64,000 nt of DNA from Sphagnum compactum. Its lineage: Eukaryota > Bryophyta > Sphagnopsida > Sphagnales. A program made the position numbers and the translations under genes. The DNA lies in NCBI GenBank assembly GCA_965153455.1, contig OZ234498.1:8680001-8744000 (forward strand), written 5' to 3'. The first letter of the stretch is position 1, and the number at the start of each line of letters is the position of its first letter. This document shows positions 11,254 through 21,620 of the stretch, piece after piece. The notes beneath the pieces are model-generated. The model saw nothing but the letters and a program-made list of their open reading frames with translations, was not told the DNA's origin and made no database searches.

Positions 11254-11628
11254 GGCTTGCTTCACACTAGGAGTTAGGGCCAAAATAATTTAGGGCCAAT
11301 TTTGAGCATTTGTGGCTTGTTGTTTGGCCCCAAGTTACTAATAAATGCTAGAACATTGATGTTATGATGTAAATAAATGTTGGAACATTGGCCCCAAGGG
11401 TTACAAATTGGCTTCACAAATTTGATGGTATCCTTTTTCAGCCTTGGGGCCAATACAAGGCCACGAAGTTCAGCATTATTAGTAATTTGGGGCAGATTGA
11501 AAATATTTTTTCTATTTCAGCCTTCACTCCTAGTGTAAAGCCCTTGGGGGCTGATTTCAACTTTTGCACCAATAGGAATGCTTGATTTGGGTTGAACATC
11601 AGCCCTGACTCCCAGTGTAAAGCGGGCC
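11254..11628. mobile_element. MITE with TTA target duplication (PIF/Harbinger type)
   Basis: The left end GGCTTGCTTCACACTAGGAG and the inverted right end GGCCCGCTTTACACTGGGAG form imperfect terminal repeats of about 27 bp. TTA is present on both sides (11251-11253 and 11629-11631). Length is 375 bp. The interior has repeated GGGGCC/GGCCCCAA blocks and no coding potential. It is a different family from the MITE at 5397. Confidence 0.8.
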
Positions 11629-11631
11629 TTA

Positions 11632-12697
11632 ATATATAGATAGTTGTGGAGGTTATGTGAGCTGGAGTTCTACGTGGAGGGTAAAGCCCAGAAATATGTG
11701 TAGGACCCAGCAAGTCCCCAAAAATATGGCGCCTAAGTCCTGGAGGTAGCCAAAATTCAGACTTCAGACCCCCATTTTAGGCATGTCACCACTCCCTTGG
11801 GTGAACTAGCACTCACATTGGTACCATGGTGAAAATCCCGAAATCCATTTAAACGATTTCTTGATATTACAAATATCTCGCGTTTAGACTAATTCAGGCT
11901 CTCTGAGTTCAAATCAAACATTTTTGGGGCTGAATATGGCCACTAAGAGGCCTCACACAAAAAGGTGAAGGTGCCTACATGGGTGCTGATTCACCTGGCC
12001 ATCACCACCCATGGAATTTCCCCAATTTAAAGCACAAGGTAAACCTTACCATCGGCCTAAACATAGGTAGATCATGAAGTGGGAGGAGAAGGAGGCACTT
12101 TACACCTGGTTTTCTGATTGCGGAGTACAAGGTTTTAACCCCATGGAAGTTGGGGGCATGGGGTAGACAAGCGTGGGATTAGTTCTCGGTGCAAGCTATA
12201 ATGCTATACGAACTGCATAACATCTATCTATGAAGGAAGGTAGTTTGTTTTGTTTTGTTTTGTAGTTATACGATCCACGGAACCAGGATGCTCCACATCG
12301 TGTTCTTGGTGTCTTTGGAAAGCTCTCGACGAGGAGGGGTGCATGGGCTTGGTTCCGTGATATTTGAACTTGTGATGCAAAAGTTCTTGAATATTGAATG
12401 ATTTTTTCACTGAAAATTAAATTAAATCATAGCTGAAAATTTCGAAGGAATTGGAATGTGCCTTTGGTGTTCTTGGAAAGATATCGATGAGCAGGATTTA
12501 ATGGAATTTATTTAGTAAAATTTGGATTCAGAATATGGGAGATATAGATTTTTTAGTGATTTCTGCCACTGAAAATTCAAATAGATTCCAAAAAACCAGG
12601 TTTTGAAAGGAAAAATCAGTTGAGGACAAACACTTGGGCCAACAGCACAGGCCACACTAGTATATATGAATCATATTCTTCATATTTCATGGTCTGT
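11632..12697. other. Unassigned repeat-like sequence
   Basis: No gene seen. Two diverged direct copies of a unit occur at about 12300-12400 and 12465-12560 (CTTTGGAAAGCTCTCGACGAG versus CTTGGAAAGATATCGATGAG), each followed by GATTTTTT and CACTGAAAATT. The layout could be an LTR remnant, but no partner LTR or primer site was seen. Confidence 0.3.
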
Positions 12698-13004
12698 CCA
12701 TTTGGCTGGGAACTTTGCAAGAGAACAAATGAAAATTTTGTAATGGGTTTTATATATTGGAGAAAAAAGGTGGGGTGAAACCAATGACCTTGCTTCACTC
12801 TCTGTAATTGTCCACCCTCCAGTCAGCACTTCACATGGACAACATAATCTTCCAATGCTTTCAAACTATTGAGAACCTATCAATGCGAAATGAAATCATT
12901 TTCACTCTGCGAGTTTTAGCTTCACCCCACCTTTTTTCCAATGTAGAAAGAACCCATTACAAAAATTTCATGTGTTCCTTTGCAAAGTTCCCAACAAAAT
13001 GGGG
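12698..13004. repeat. Fold-back: long imperfect inverted repeat with about 85-bp arms
   Basis: The left arm 12698-12781 (TTTGGCTGGGAACTTTGCAA... AAAGGTGGGGTGAA) is complementary to 12919-13004 with a few mismatches and a small gap. The spacer is about 137 bp and AT-rich. Open frames in both arms mirror each other. It could be a fold-back MITE; no target duplication was identified. Confidence 0.85.
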
Positions 13005-13418
13005 CAAATTGCGAAAGACAAAAAAAAATACAACTCATAATATGTTTATACGGTCAATATAAAATTATAAGTTGCATAGGCCACTGCATCCATGCTTGTC
13101 TAGCCCATACTCGACTTATATGGGGTCAAAACGCCAAAACCTAGTGCTCGAAATCTTAAATCATAACCCCTGTGCTAGGGGCTTTGAAATCATGGGCTCT
13201 AGGAAAAAAAGAGAATATACCTACCCCATGCTATTGGGTCTACCCTGGTGGGCTAATGAGATATTCCTTGACTCATGGGTATGATGAAAGTATGGCCCTT
13301 GTGGTATTCCATAGTAGAAGGCAAATGTTTTCTTAAGCCTATACATTCAAAGGATCTGGACTCAGTGAGAGCAAGGAGCACCCTATGAAAGTGTTTTGTT
13401 TATAATAATATTACAGGA
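13005..13418. other. Non-coding spacer
   Basis: No supported gene. Short frames have no domain-like content. Confidence 0.3.
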
Positions 13419-15035
13419 CTAGTGGGTACCCGTGACCTTCGGACACTGTGACATATGACATCACTTTCTCTTTTATTAACAATATTACGAACTCTATACA
13501 TAACAAAACAACATAATTCAAAATGTTTATTTTTGAAATAAGGTGTAATTTGCAAGTCTAAGTTCAAATAATTTTCTGAAAATTTCAACAAACCTTGTCA
13601 TACTTGCAATATAAAAAAATAAACTCATGAACATGTGTGAAAACTAAATCCTTAAAAATAAATATATTGATTATTCGATAGTTACATGCTGAACCCAATC
13701 ACAGCCTATGATATATCATCCCTCCCCCAAATTACACATACCCACTAAAGCCCCCCCAACATACAACCCAAGGAGGACGACCGTACGGACAGTGACCTTT
13801 GGGCACTGTGAACTCCCCCGGTTTCTTTAAACTTCGTTCATGTTTTAGTTTCTCTAGAAACTTTTATTTTTTATTTTTTATTTTTATGTGTTTTCTGTTT
13901 TTATTATTATTTTGTATAATAAAAATAAAGTGTTTTTTTTTCACTTTTATATTTTTGTTTATTTGGATGCAAGTTTGAAGTTTGGAGAAAGAAGATACAC
14001 CTCATTCTTTTTCAAGCAGGGTTTTTCTTCATTATTATAAGTTTTATTTTTTCTTATTTTTTACTCTTGATTTGGTTTCTTCATTTTTGTAAATTTTTTT
14101 CTTTTACAATTATTTTACTGTATTTCCCTTGCCTTGTTTCATTTGTTTCCATTCTTTTTTTATAGTTTTTGCGTATTTACTTTTTTTTGTTTATGTTTGT
14201 TTCATGCTTTAATTTTTTCTATTTTTGTTTTGTCTATCTTCATTTTTATAAAAAAATTATGCATTTATTTATTTATTTATTTTGTTTCTATTTTCTTTTT
14301 CAAAAAGATTCTAGTTTTTTAAATACGTTTTGTAATGAAAATAATTTAAAAAAACTTTTGTATTTTTGTTTGATTAGATTCAGGTTTGAAGTTTGGAAAA
14401 AGAAGACAAACCTCATTTTTTTTTCTCTTTCTTCAGCTGTCTATTTTGTTTTTTATTTTTTGTCATCGATTTTTAAATTTTCTTTTAAGATTATTTTACT
14501 ATATTTTCCTTTTTTGTTTCATGTTTAAATATATTTCTTTTATGTTTTTTCATTTTTTTCTATTTTTAAGTGTTTTAAAAAAGTTTCTAATTGTTAAAAT
14601 GTTTTTCTGTTTTTTTTTTTCTAGCTTTTTCCCTTAAAAAAATATTTGTTCTGTTTTTTTCTTTTTTGTTACAACTTTGTTTCATTTTATTTATTTGTTA
14701 ACAAATTTTATTTTTTTTAAATTTGAAATTTCTTGTGTTGTTTTAAAAAGATTTCTTCTTTTGTTTCTCATTTTTTTTCCAACAATTTTTTGTTTTTTAA
14801 AATTAGTTTGTAGCTTTTGGCAAATTGTAAGACTACAGGAGTTTTCCATAAACTAACAAGATTGGATCACATAAACATTTGGATATGCTGCTGCTGCCGT
14901 CATTCGTTATCGTCCTCCTCCTCTTCCATCATCTTCTTCTTCCGGGATGAGGAACTTGGATGGATGGATGACGGAACGGATGACGGGACGGACGGATGGA
15001 AAGGACGACCACCCAAGGATATTATATAAGTGGAA
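13419..15035 (-). mobile_element. Helitron-like element(s), probably composite
   Basis: On the - strand the left boundary reads GGTCACGGGTACCCACTAG followed by T. This is a Helitron-style CTAG|T 3' terminus, and it matches the terminus at 28172 (GGTCACGGGTACCACTAG|T). A diverged internal copy of the terminal segment lies at about 13780-13810, and GGACGACC motifs occur both there and near 15010. The likely 5' end is near 15030 (TCCACTTATATAATATCC on the - strand). Two elements, 13419 to about 13778 and about 13779 to 15035, may be joined. The interior 13830-14810 is a T-rich tract and there is no Rep/helicase. Confidence 0.45.
13830..14812. repeat. T-rich low-complexity tract, about 1 kb
   Basis: The + strand is dominated by T runs broken by TTTC, TTTG and TTTA. 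Partly repeated blocks occur (GGTTTGAAGTTTGGA at about 13970 and about 14380, each followed by AGAAGA and ACCTCATT), which suggests an old duplication of about 410 bp. Long open frames here are Phe-rich artefacts. Confidence 0.8.
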
Positions 15036-15239
15036 ATAGACAAAAATTCATAAAATAAGAGTTCGAAACCTTTCTTTGACCCTTTTTGTTTTTTGGGTGT
15101 TTTTTTCCCAACCCTGACCATACTACCTTCCAACCTAATCACCTTAGGTCCTTAGCTACCCTATTGACCTAGCTACATTATTGACTTGCATCTTGGCTCT
15201 ACCTACTAACCCTTTACTTACCTACCTTCTATTTTTTCA

Positions 15240-15785
15240 TGGCTAAACTTATTTCTCTTGGCTAAACTTTTGCCTTTTGGCACAATATCTAACTTTTTGG
15301 ATAAATCTATATTTTTAATCTAATTTTTTTTCTTTTGGCACAATTGTTAACTCTTTTTGGCTAAACCTATATCTCTTGCCTAAACCTTTTCCTTTTGGCA
15401 CAACTTTTAACTCTTTGTGACTCAACCTATATCTTTTGCCTAAACCTTTTTTTTGGCACAACTTTTAATTTTTATTGGTTAAACCTCCATCTCTTCATGG
15501 TTAAACGTTTACATGTTGACAAAATCTCTATATATTTTTAGTTAAATGTTTATCTCTTAGCAAAACCTTTCTTTTCAGCAAAACCTATATATATATTTAG
15601 TTAAACCTCTAACTTTTCTTGGCTAAACCCATATTTTTTAACAAAACTTCCATCTCTTCATGGTTAAACTATAACACGTTGGCAAAAAAAGTATTTATTT
15701 ATTATTAAACTTTTATTTCTTGGCAAGACCTTAACCTATTCTTAGCTGAATTTTTACCTTTCAACAAAACCTTTATATTTTCTTA
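15240..15785. repeat. Decayed tandem array of pyrimidine-rich units
   Basis: A loosely repeated unit of the type GGCTAAACCTATATCTCTTG, CCTAAACC, TTTTGGCACAACTTTTAACT recurs with drift at roughly 30- or 60-base spacing. No coding potential was seen. Confidence 0.65.
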
Positions 15786-15789
15786 TAAT

Positions 15790-18700
15790 GTGTGGCACCA
15801 CCGACTTATCCTCCACCTCATCTTGCACCTCATCCCCCATGCAAACCTCAAACCACCCACTAGTTTCCCCTCTGATTTTAACAAATCATACACCACCTAC
15901 TAGTGCCCCTACCAGCCCCCAACCTTTCATGTGAATGAGGGGTCCTAACCTTACACTTTTTTAAACCTCCTCGATCATGCACAACTAGGACATTTTCCCC
16001 TTCCCACTCTATTGGTCCCTATAATTGGCCATGATCATACCCCCCAATCTACCCTTTCAACATGCTTTCAACTTCCACCTAAAGTTTTATGTCCCACCTA
16101 TGGCCGCCAATTTACCAGTCAAAAGTTAGCTCGTCATCAGGGTTCCTGTAAGACATCTAATTCATCCAATCCAAATCCTTGTGATCATCTTAGCCTAATA
16201 CCTTCCCTTACTCTCACTTCATCTACATTAACTTGGATTTGGGTTTCAACATTAGATGTCCTTGAGTCCTTTCACTTAAACTTTTATCGTCTTTGTTTAT
16301 ATAACCACATCCCCACCATTCTACGACATGATGTATAAATGACATTTCGTTTTCCATTGGATAAGCTAATGCAGGATTCGTATTATGTGGTAGCTTGGCA
16401 CTTATTCCTCTTGTTACCCCAATGGTGTTTCACTTTGCCTACTCGTGGCGGGGCGATAGGGCATAGGGAAACATAGATTCGACTCAAACACTTTTTACTA
16501 GGTGACTGGGAAAACTTGTAGGAGTAGTTGTTCTTATGGGCCTATGTTTTGTTAGCCAGTTCGAGCTCCATACCTTTTCCCCAACATGATCCTCTAATTC
16601 ACAAACATTTGCTCCATAGTTTAGCCCTTGGCTGTGCAAGGGAATATTTTCGAGCAGTTTGCGCTTTAACACCATTTTCTCCCACACACACGTCCTCCAA
16701 CACCACCTCAGCTTTCACTGCATTACACCCCGAATCAGATGGTTACTTCCCGCTTTTCCTTGAAGATTATGAACCAGACCAGTACCTTGAGCTTTCTTCT
16801 GATTATTTCAAGTTGGTGTTCTAACGCATGTCGCATTTAGCGGCAAATGATCATTCTGGGATGGTTTTTGAAAACCTTCGGGACTGTTTTCACTCTGAAG
16901 ATTCAGCAAATGGATTCTTTCAGTTGTTCCAACTTTGTTTTCATCCCAAATTGCACGTGTCCTTGGAGCGACCTGCTGCTTAGCCATGATCAAACCTTCA
17001 GGTGGAGTTAGTCCCATTGTAGTGGGGGAAACATTGTATCAATTCACAAACCACGTTTTATGTTTTTAATTCCGTGAAGCTTTTGTAACACACTTTTCCC
17101 CACACCAATTTGGAGTTGCAACTAAGGGTGGCTGTGAAATAGTAATCCATGACATTAGATGCACCTTGGACCTTCACCCCGGCTAAGTTGTTTATCAATT
17201 GGACGTGGCAAACGCCTTTAATTTAGTGTCAAGAGGGGTCATATTTCAAGAACTTCATGTAATAGGTGGCATGGGAACATCATACAACTCATCCCCTTTG
17301 TTCGTGCATTCTATGCATTTGAATTTCCTTTGTTTTATAATCATCGTAATTGTGAAGGTGATGTCACAATCATCCCATCTGCCATAGGGATTCATCAAGG
17401 TGATCCTTTAGGGAGGGCATTATTTACTGTAGCCCATTTTAGGCTTTACATTCTATAGTTAGTCATTTCCCCTCTTGTTTATTTCCATCCATTTCAAATG
17501 ACATTCACATCATAGGTCTTCCTTCAATTGTATCATTTGATTATGAACACTTCCATCATGCGATAGGTCTTTCCATCCAACCTTAAAAATGCGTTGCATG
17601 GTCACCCTCTGGACTGCCACCAAATTTCAACACCCCATCCAATTTACCACCCCGTCTGAAAGAATTAGAATCTTGGGGGTTTCGTAGGGCATTTTAACTT
17701 TCACATCATTCTTCATCAAAGATGCCCTGCAAAAGGATGCTTAACATGTGGACCTTCTCCCTAGAATGGGTGATGTCTAGATGGCCTTTGGAATTCTAAC
17801 TTGTTTTGTGCAACACCCATCGTATCTTTTACAATGCACATATTCATTTTCCACCTTCAGAAAGTCCTTTATTTCCTTTAATTCTTTTTCCATAAAATGT
17901 TTGGACGCCTTTTGGGTCCATGAATTTTTGAGCCCATATGGACCATTAGTTTGTAAACAAGCCTCCTTCCCAATAACTTTTGATGGCGTTGGGCTCATAT
18001 TGACATCCACCATCGCCCCAACAACTTATTTAAGGAGTTGGGCCCTTGTCACTTAAGTCATAGCTGTTAGGTTTATGGTTGATCAACATCCCTTCCTTCT
18101 TGAAGCCTTAGCATAAGTCGAAAATAACACCATTTTTTTCCAATAACACTTCAAGGCAACATGTGATCTTCTACCACCCCCAGCCGTGCACATTTTTTGC
18201 CATTTGAACAACTCATCAGACAACAAATGGTTCAACTTCAAGATTCCATCGTGGATCTGCACCATCACACCCTTTCCAACATGCTCTCCAGTGGGACATC
18301 TAAGGCCCATTGTGCTCGAATTTTATCATGTTCTAGCCTAGGGGTAGGCGCTTGACTTATAATTTGACCATCTTCCCAACCTTTCGATTATCTTCCCTAA
18401 TTTTTTGCACAACACTTTGTACGTGACTTGGATTATCCCATCCCTCAATTGCAAACGTCCCTTGATGTGTTTGCACACATCCCATCAACCCTATGGGTAT
18501 CCACTTCCTACATTGTGCTCATGGCAACAAACACACCGAAACCCATGATGCAATTCATGACACCTTTGTTATCACAACGCAGGATGTTGGTTTCCATGTG
18601 GGACGAGAATAATTGCATGCACTTCCTTCAAACACATTCAACTCTTCTAGTTGACAAATCGACATTGTGTTTACCAAAGATCACATTCGCACCTTAGCCA

Positions 18701-19310
18701 ACATTGTCATTGTTGACCCAATGCGAGCGGATTTACTTCCTTGATCTTGCACAACTCAAGGATTTATTGCCTCGGATGTAGCTCAAGTCAAGGAAAGGAG
18801 CTATCGCAACCAACACCCCACTGATCAATTCCTCCCCTTAGTAATTGAGGAATTTGGTTGTTTACACAAACATGTTGATGTGTTTTTACACGATTGTGCC
18901 AATGCCATTTGGAGCTTGAAGGGGATAGAAGGCCCTCATCTTTTTACCTTGGTCACTTTTCTTTGTAAAAAAGTTTCGATCACATTACAAAGGATGTAAG
19001 CGTCTTCCATCTTAAGTCAGGTGATAGTCATAGGCTTAGTTATTTCCCGACTTCCACCCCTTCAAAACACACCTGCCATCACCACAGCTGATCTATTGCA
19101 AGCTGTTGATTTTTGACATGTAAATATGGCCGACCTTCCATAGGTGATTAATTATGGACATGCATAGATTTTGATAGCAACTTTGAGCCAACTTAACGTC
19201 CTATCACTTCTCCCTTTTCCTTTAATTTACTCTTTTAAACATTTTCCTAATCTATGATGTGTTTCTTAATAAAGATTTATAGGTCTTTAATAATAAATGA
19301 TTGTTTTTCA
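15790..19310 (+). mobile_element. Non-LTR retrotransposon relic, copy B, nearly full length
   Basis: Broken frames on the + strand give, in order: a zinc-finger remnant CPTYGRQFTSQKLARHQGSC (about 16090-16150; C2H2-like with the second Cys as Tyr); a conserved block with LPQWCFTLPTRGGAIGH (about 16420-16460); the RT core with LDVANAFNLVSRGVIFQEL (17199 onward); the catalytic box as SISNDIHIIG (about 17490-17520); a connector (17781-18056); the zinc-like CLHTSHQPYG region (18465-18525); HDAIHD; QIDIVFTKDHIRTLANIVIVD; QVKERSYRNQH (18650-18810); and a 3' UTR of about 200 bp ending in AATAATAAATGA. The 3' two thirds align with copy A in inverted orientation. Stops and frameshifts in every domain show it is dead. 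The domain order resembles R2-type LINEs more than the L1 type usual in plants. Confidence 0.8.
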
Positions 19311-21100
19311 GCACAAAATTAATGTTTCTCATTGACCAACTACAATGATTGGCCCAGGTGGTGAGACTTAAATAGGTAGTCTCTCACTTTTGCATAGTCC
19401 ATCTTTTCAGGTTCATGGGTGGGGATGAAGGAGAAACTAAACAGGATACATTGGATGTGCTCAAAACTGACAGAGGGTTGCTGGTGGGCATGCTCTAAGT
19501 GCATTACCACCCAGGTGAGGAATGTGTGGGTCTCTAGCAATGTCTACCACATGCAAAATAGTGTGTTAACTTTTCATATGCTACTTCATGCAGAGGTCCC
19601 TAACTTGAAAAAATGATGATCACTAGGTCATGACTCCAGGTATTTAGTCAAGTCTTACGAGCACCACACCACGATATTTTATCCTTTGTAATTTGTTTTA
19701 GAGGGAATGGTTTCTTTGCCACTCCATATTCCTGGATTACAAGATGAACAAGTTTTCAGGTATAATAATTTGTTAAAGGCAAATCTTCTTAAAGAAATGG
19801 AAACTATACTGGCAGCAATAGTTACCTACAAGCTGATAATTTACATCACATGAGCAAGAGAGCAACATTCATTAATCAAAGGTGTCAAAGCAGTCAAGTT
19901 ATTGAAGCTAGATTATGGGAATGATATTGTCATGAAGTCTTAAGATACTGATGACAAACTACCCAAATGTCTGAATGGCCATCACATGGGTCTTTAAAGA
20001 TCCACACAGTTACCACTATCCTTTGATGGGTATTTAATGCCAGTATCTAAAATATGGGTATAACAGCTGAGTATACGAAAGGCTGGAAACAGTACCAGTC
20101 TATATACCCATGGTTCCAGCTTGGTATCCCCTTGAAACCACTCTTGGGCAGTTCTTTACTTTTATGAAGAACCTCCAGTTTCAGTTCTAAAAATTAAATT
20201 AAATAGTTCCAGTTCCAGTTCCACACATAAGTGGAATCAGGACTCCATGTTCAGTTCTTCAAGAAATAAATTCTAGTTCAGTTATAACACCAGCTTCCTC
20301 TCAATTCATGGTGAGCTTTTTGTCCACAATCGAGCGCAATATGTACTGTTCTGGGTGCTATGCTATATCACATGACAGAAATGCCTCATATTTGACAACA
20401 GAAATCCTAATTAGGTTCCTTAATGTGATTGTCACTCCTGTTAATTAGGTTCCTTCAATGTGGTTGTCACTCCTGTTAATTAGGTTTCTTGATGGAGAAT
20501 TTTTAAAATTTTGCAGCAATGTGGATGTGATGGGTATGACAAATATTTTGTTTGGGTTCCTGTCACTAGATTGCTCTGTATTTTGCCTTTTTAGCTATGT
20601 ACACAAAGTGTCTTGTATTTCCAGCAGTAATTGGCATCCTTCTTTAACCTCATCGATTTTGGGTGAGTTCATGTTTGTTGTCCTTAAGTAAATGTTACAA
20701 AGTCCAATCGTATACAACACTATTGAATATAGAACACCCACTAGTCAATGAATGATGGATCAATGTCCTCCTTATGTGATAAGAATGTGAATTTTTTCTA
20801 GAGTTCAAGGTTAGTAGAGGTGCATGGGAAGGCAATGTAATGTAGGGTTAAACTGCAGATGAACCAAGAATCTTGAAGGACCTACTACTGCTGCTTTTAG
20901 CTGTGCAGCAAATCCTAGTTTCCTGTCCTTTTTCGGTTTGGGATCATCTTTGGAGTTGCTTCCATCTGTTGGCCAATTGTTGCACAGAATGGAGGGGAGT
21001 AGTGCCAATCCCTTGTCAGCAGTGATAATGGTGGTCTGGGGTTCACTCTTCTATCAATTCTGAAAACATCACAATTTCATCCTTCTTGAAAAGTAATTAG
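19311..21100. other. Intergenic sequence with a GGTTCC/AGTTCC-rich repeat
   Basis: No gene seen. The stretch 20040-20290 is rich in CAGTTCC/GTTCTT motifs and GGGTATA-type blocks, resembling parts of 43600-44180, 44660-44830 and 62930-63000. A near-exact tandem duplication of TAATTAGGTTCCTT...GTCACTCCTGT lies at 20408-20485. A frame at 20811-21030 on the - strand (KDDPKPKKDRKLGFAAQLKAA region) has protein-like composition and could be a stray exon; its family is not recognised. Confidence 0.35.
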
Positions 21101-21339
21101 TTCAATTCTTGACTATCAATGAGAACAGCACTTGTGTAAATAAATCATGCTGGAACACTGGTGGAAAAACAGTGAAGATTCCAGACTTAACTCTACTCTT
21201 TATATATGTGCACCTTATTATTTATTTATTTATTCTTTATTACTGTGATTGTTGCACAGAGGATTTTTTTGAATCATTTTTTATGCGTTTCCACACAGAT
21301 GGGAGGTGAGGTTGGAAGAGGATGAAATACATGCAAGAA

Positions 21340-21620
21340 AGTCATGGGACACAACAGAGGAGGAGTCACTCTTAGAGTGGCATGGCAAGTCAAGGGGCAT
21401 ATAAAAAGGAGGGTTTCAGATTGGGGGTGGGGTGAAACAAGCACTTGGAGAAGAGGAATGTAGGGACCGAGTCCTGATTCTACGAAAAATTGTCATTGTT
21501 TTCATTTCAGTTGTCTTCTCTCAAATTCCATTTGAGCTCTTGTACACTGCATTCAACCAGCACATTGCCAGTGGTCTTCTCAAGTAGGTGCATTTGTGAC
21601 ATCTTGATATCAATACCACA
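21340..21620 (+). mobile_element. Possible 5' LTR end and primer site of a Copia-like element
   Basis: TATAAAAAGGAGG at about 21400 is followed by about 200 bp ending GTGACATC, then TTGATATCAATACCACAGG (21604 onward). The last part resembles the tRNA-Met primer site TGGTATCAGAGCC of plant Copia elements with several mismatches. No second LTR and no gag or pol frame were found downstream, so this is a weak call. Confidence 0.25.

Noticed and set aside
14134-14637. Three overlapping Phe-rich + strand frames
   Set aside because: They come from the T-rich low-complexity tract.
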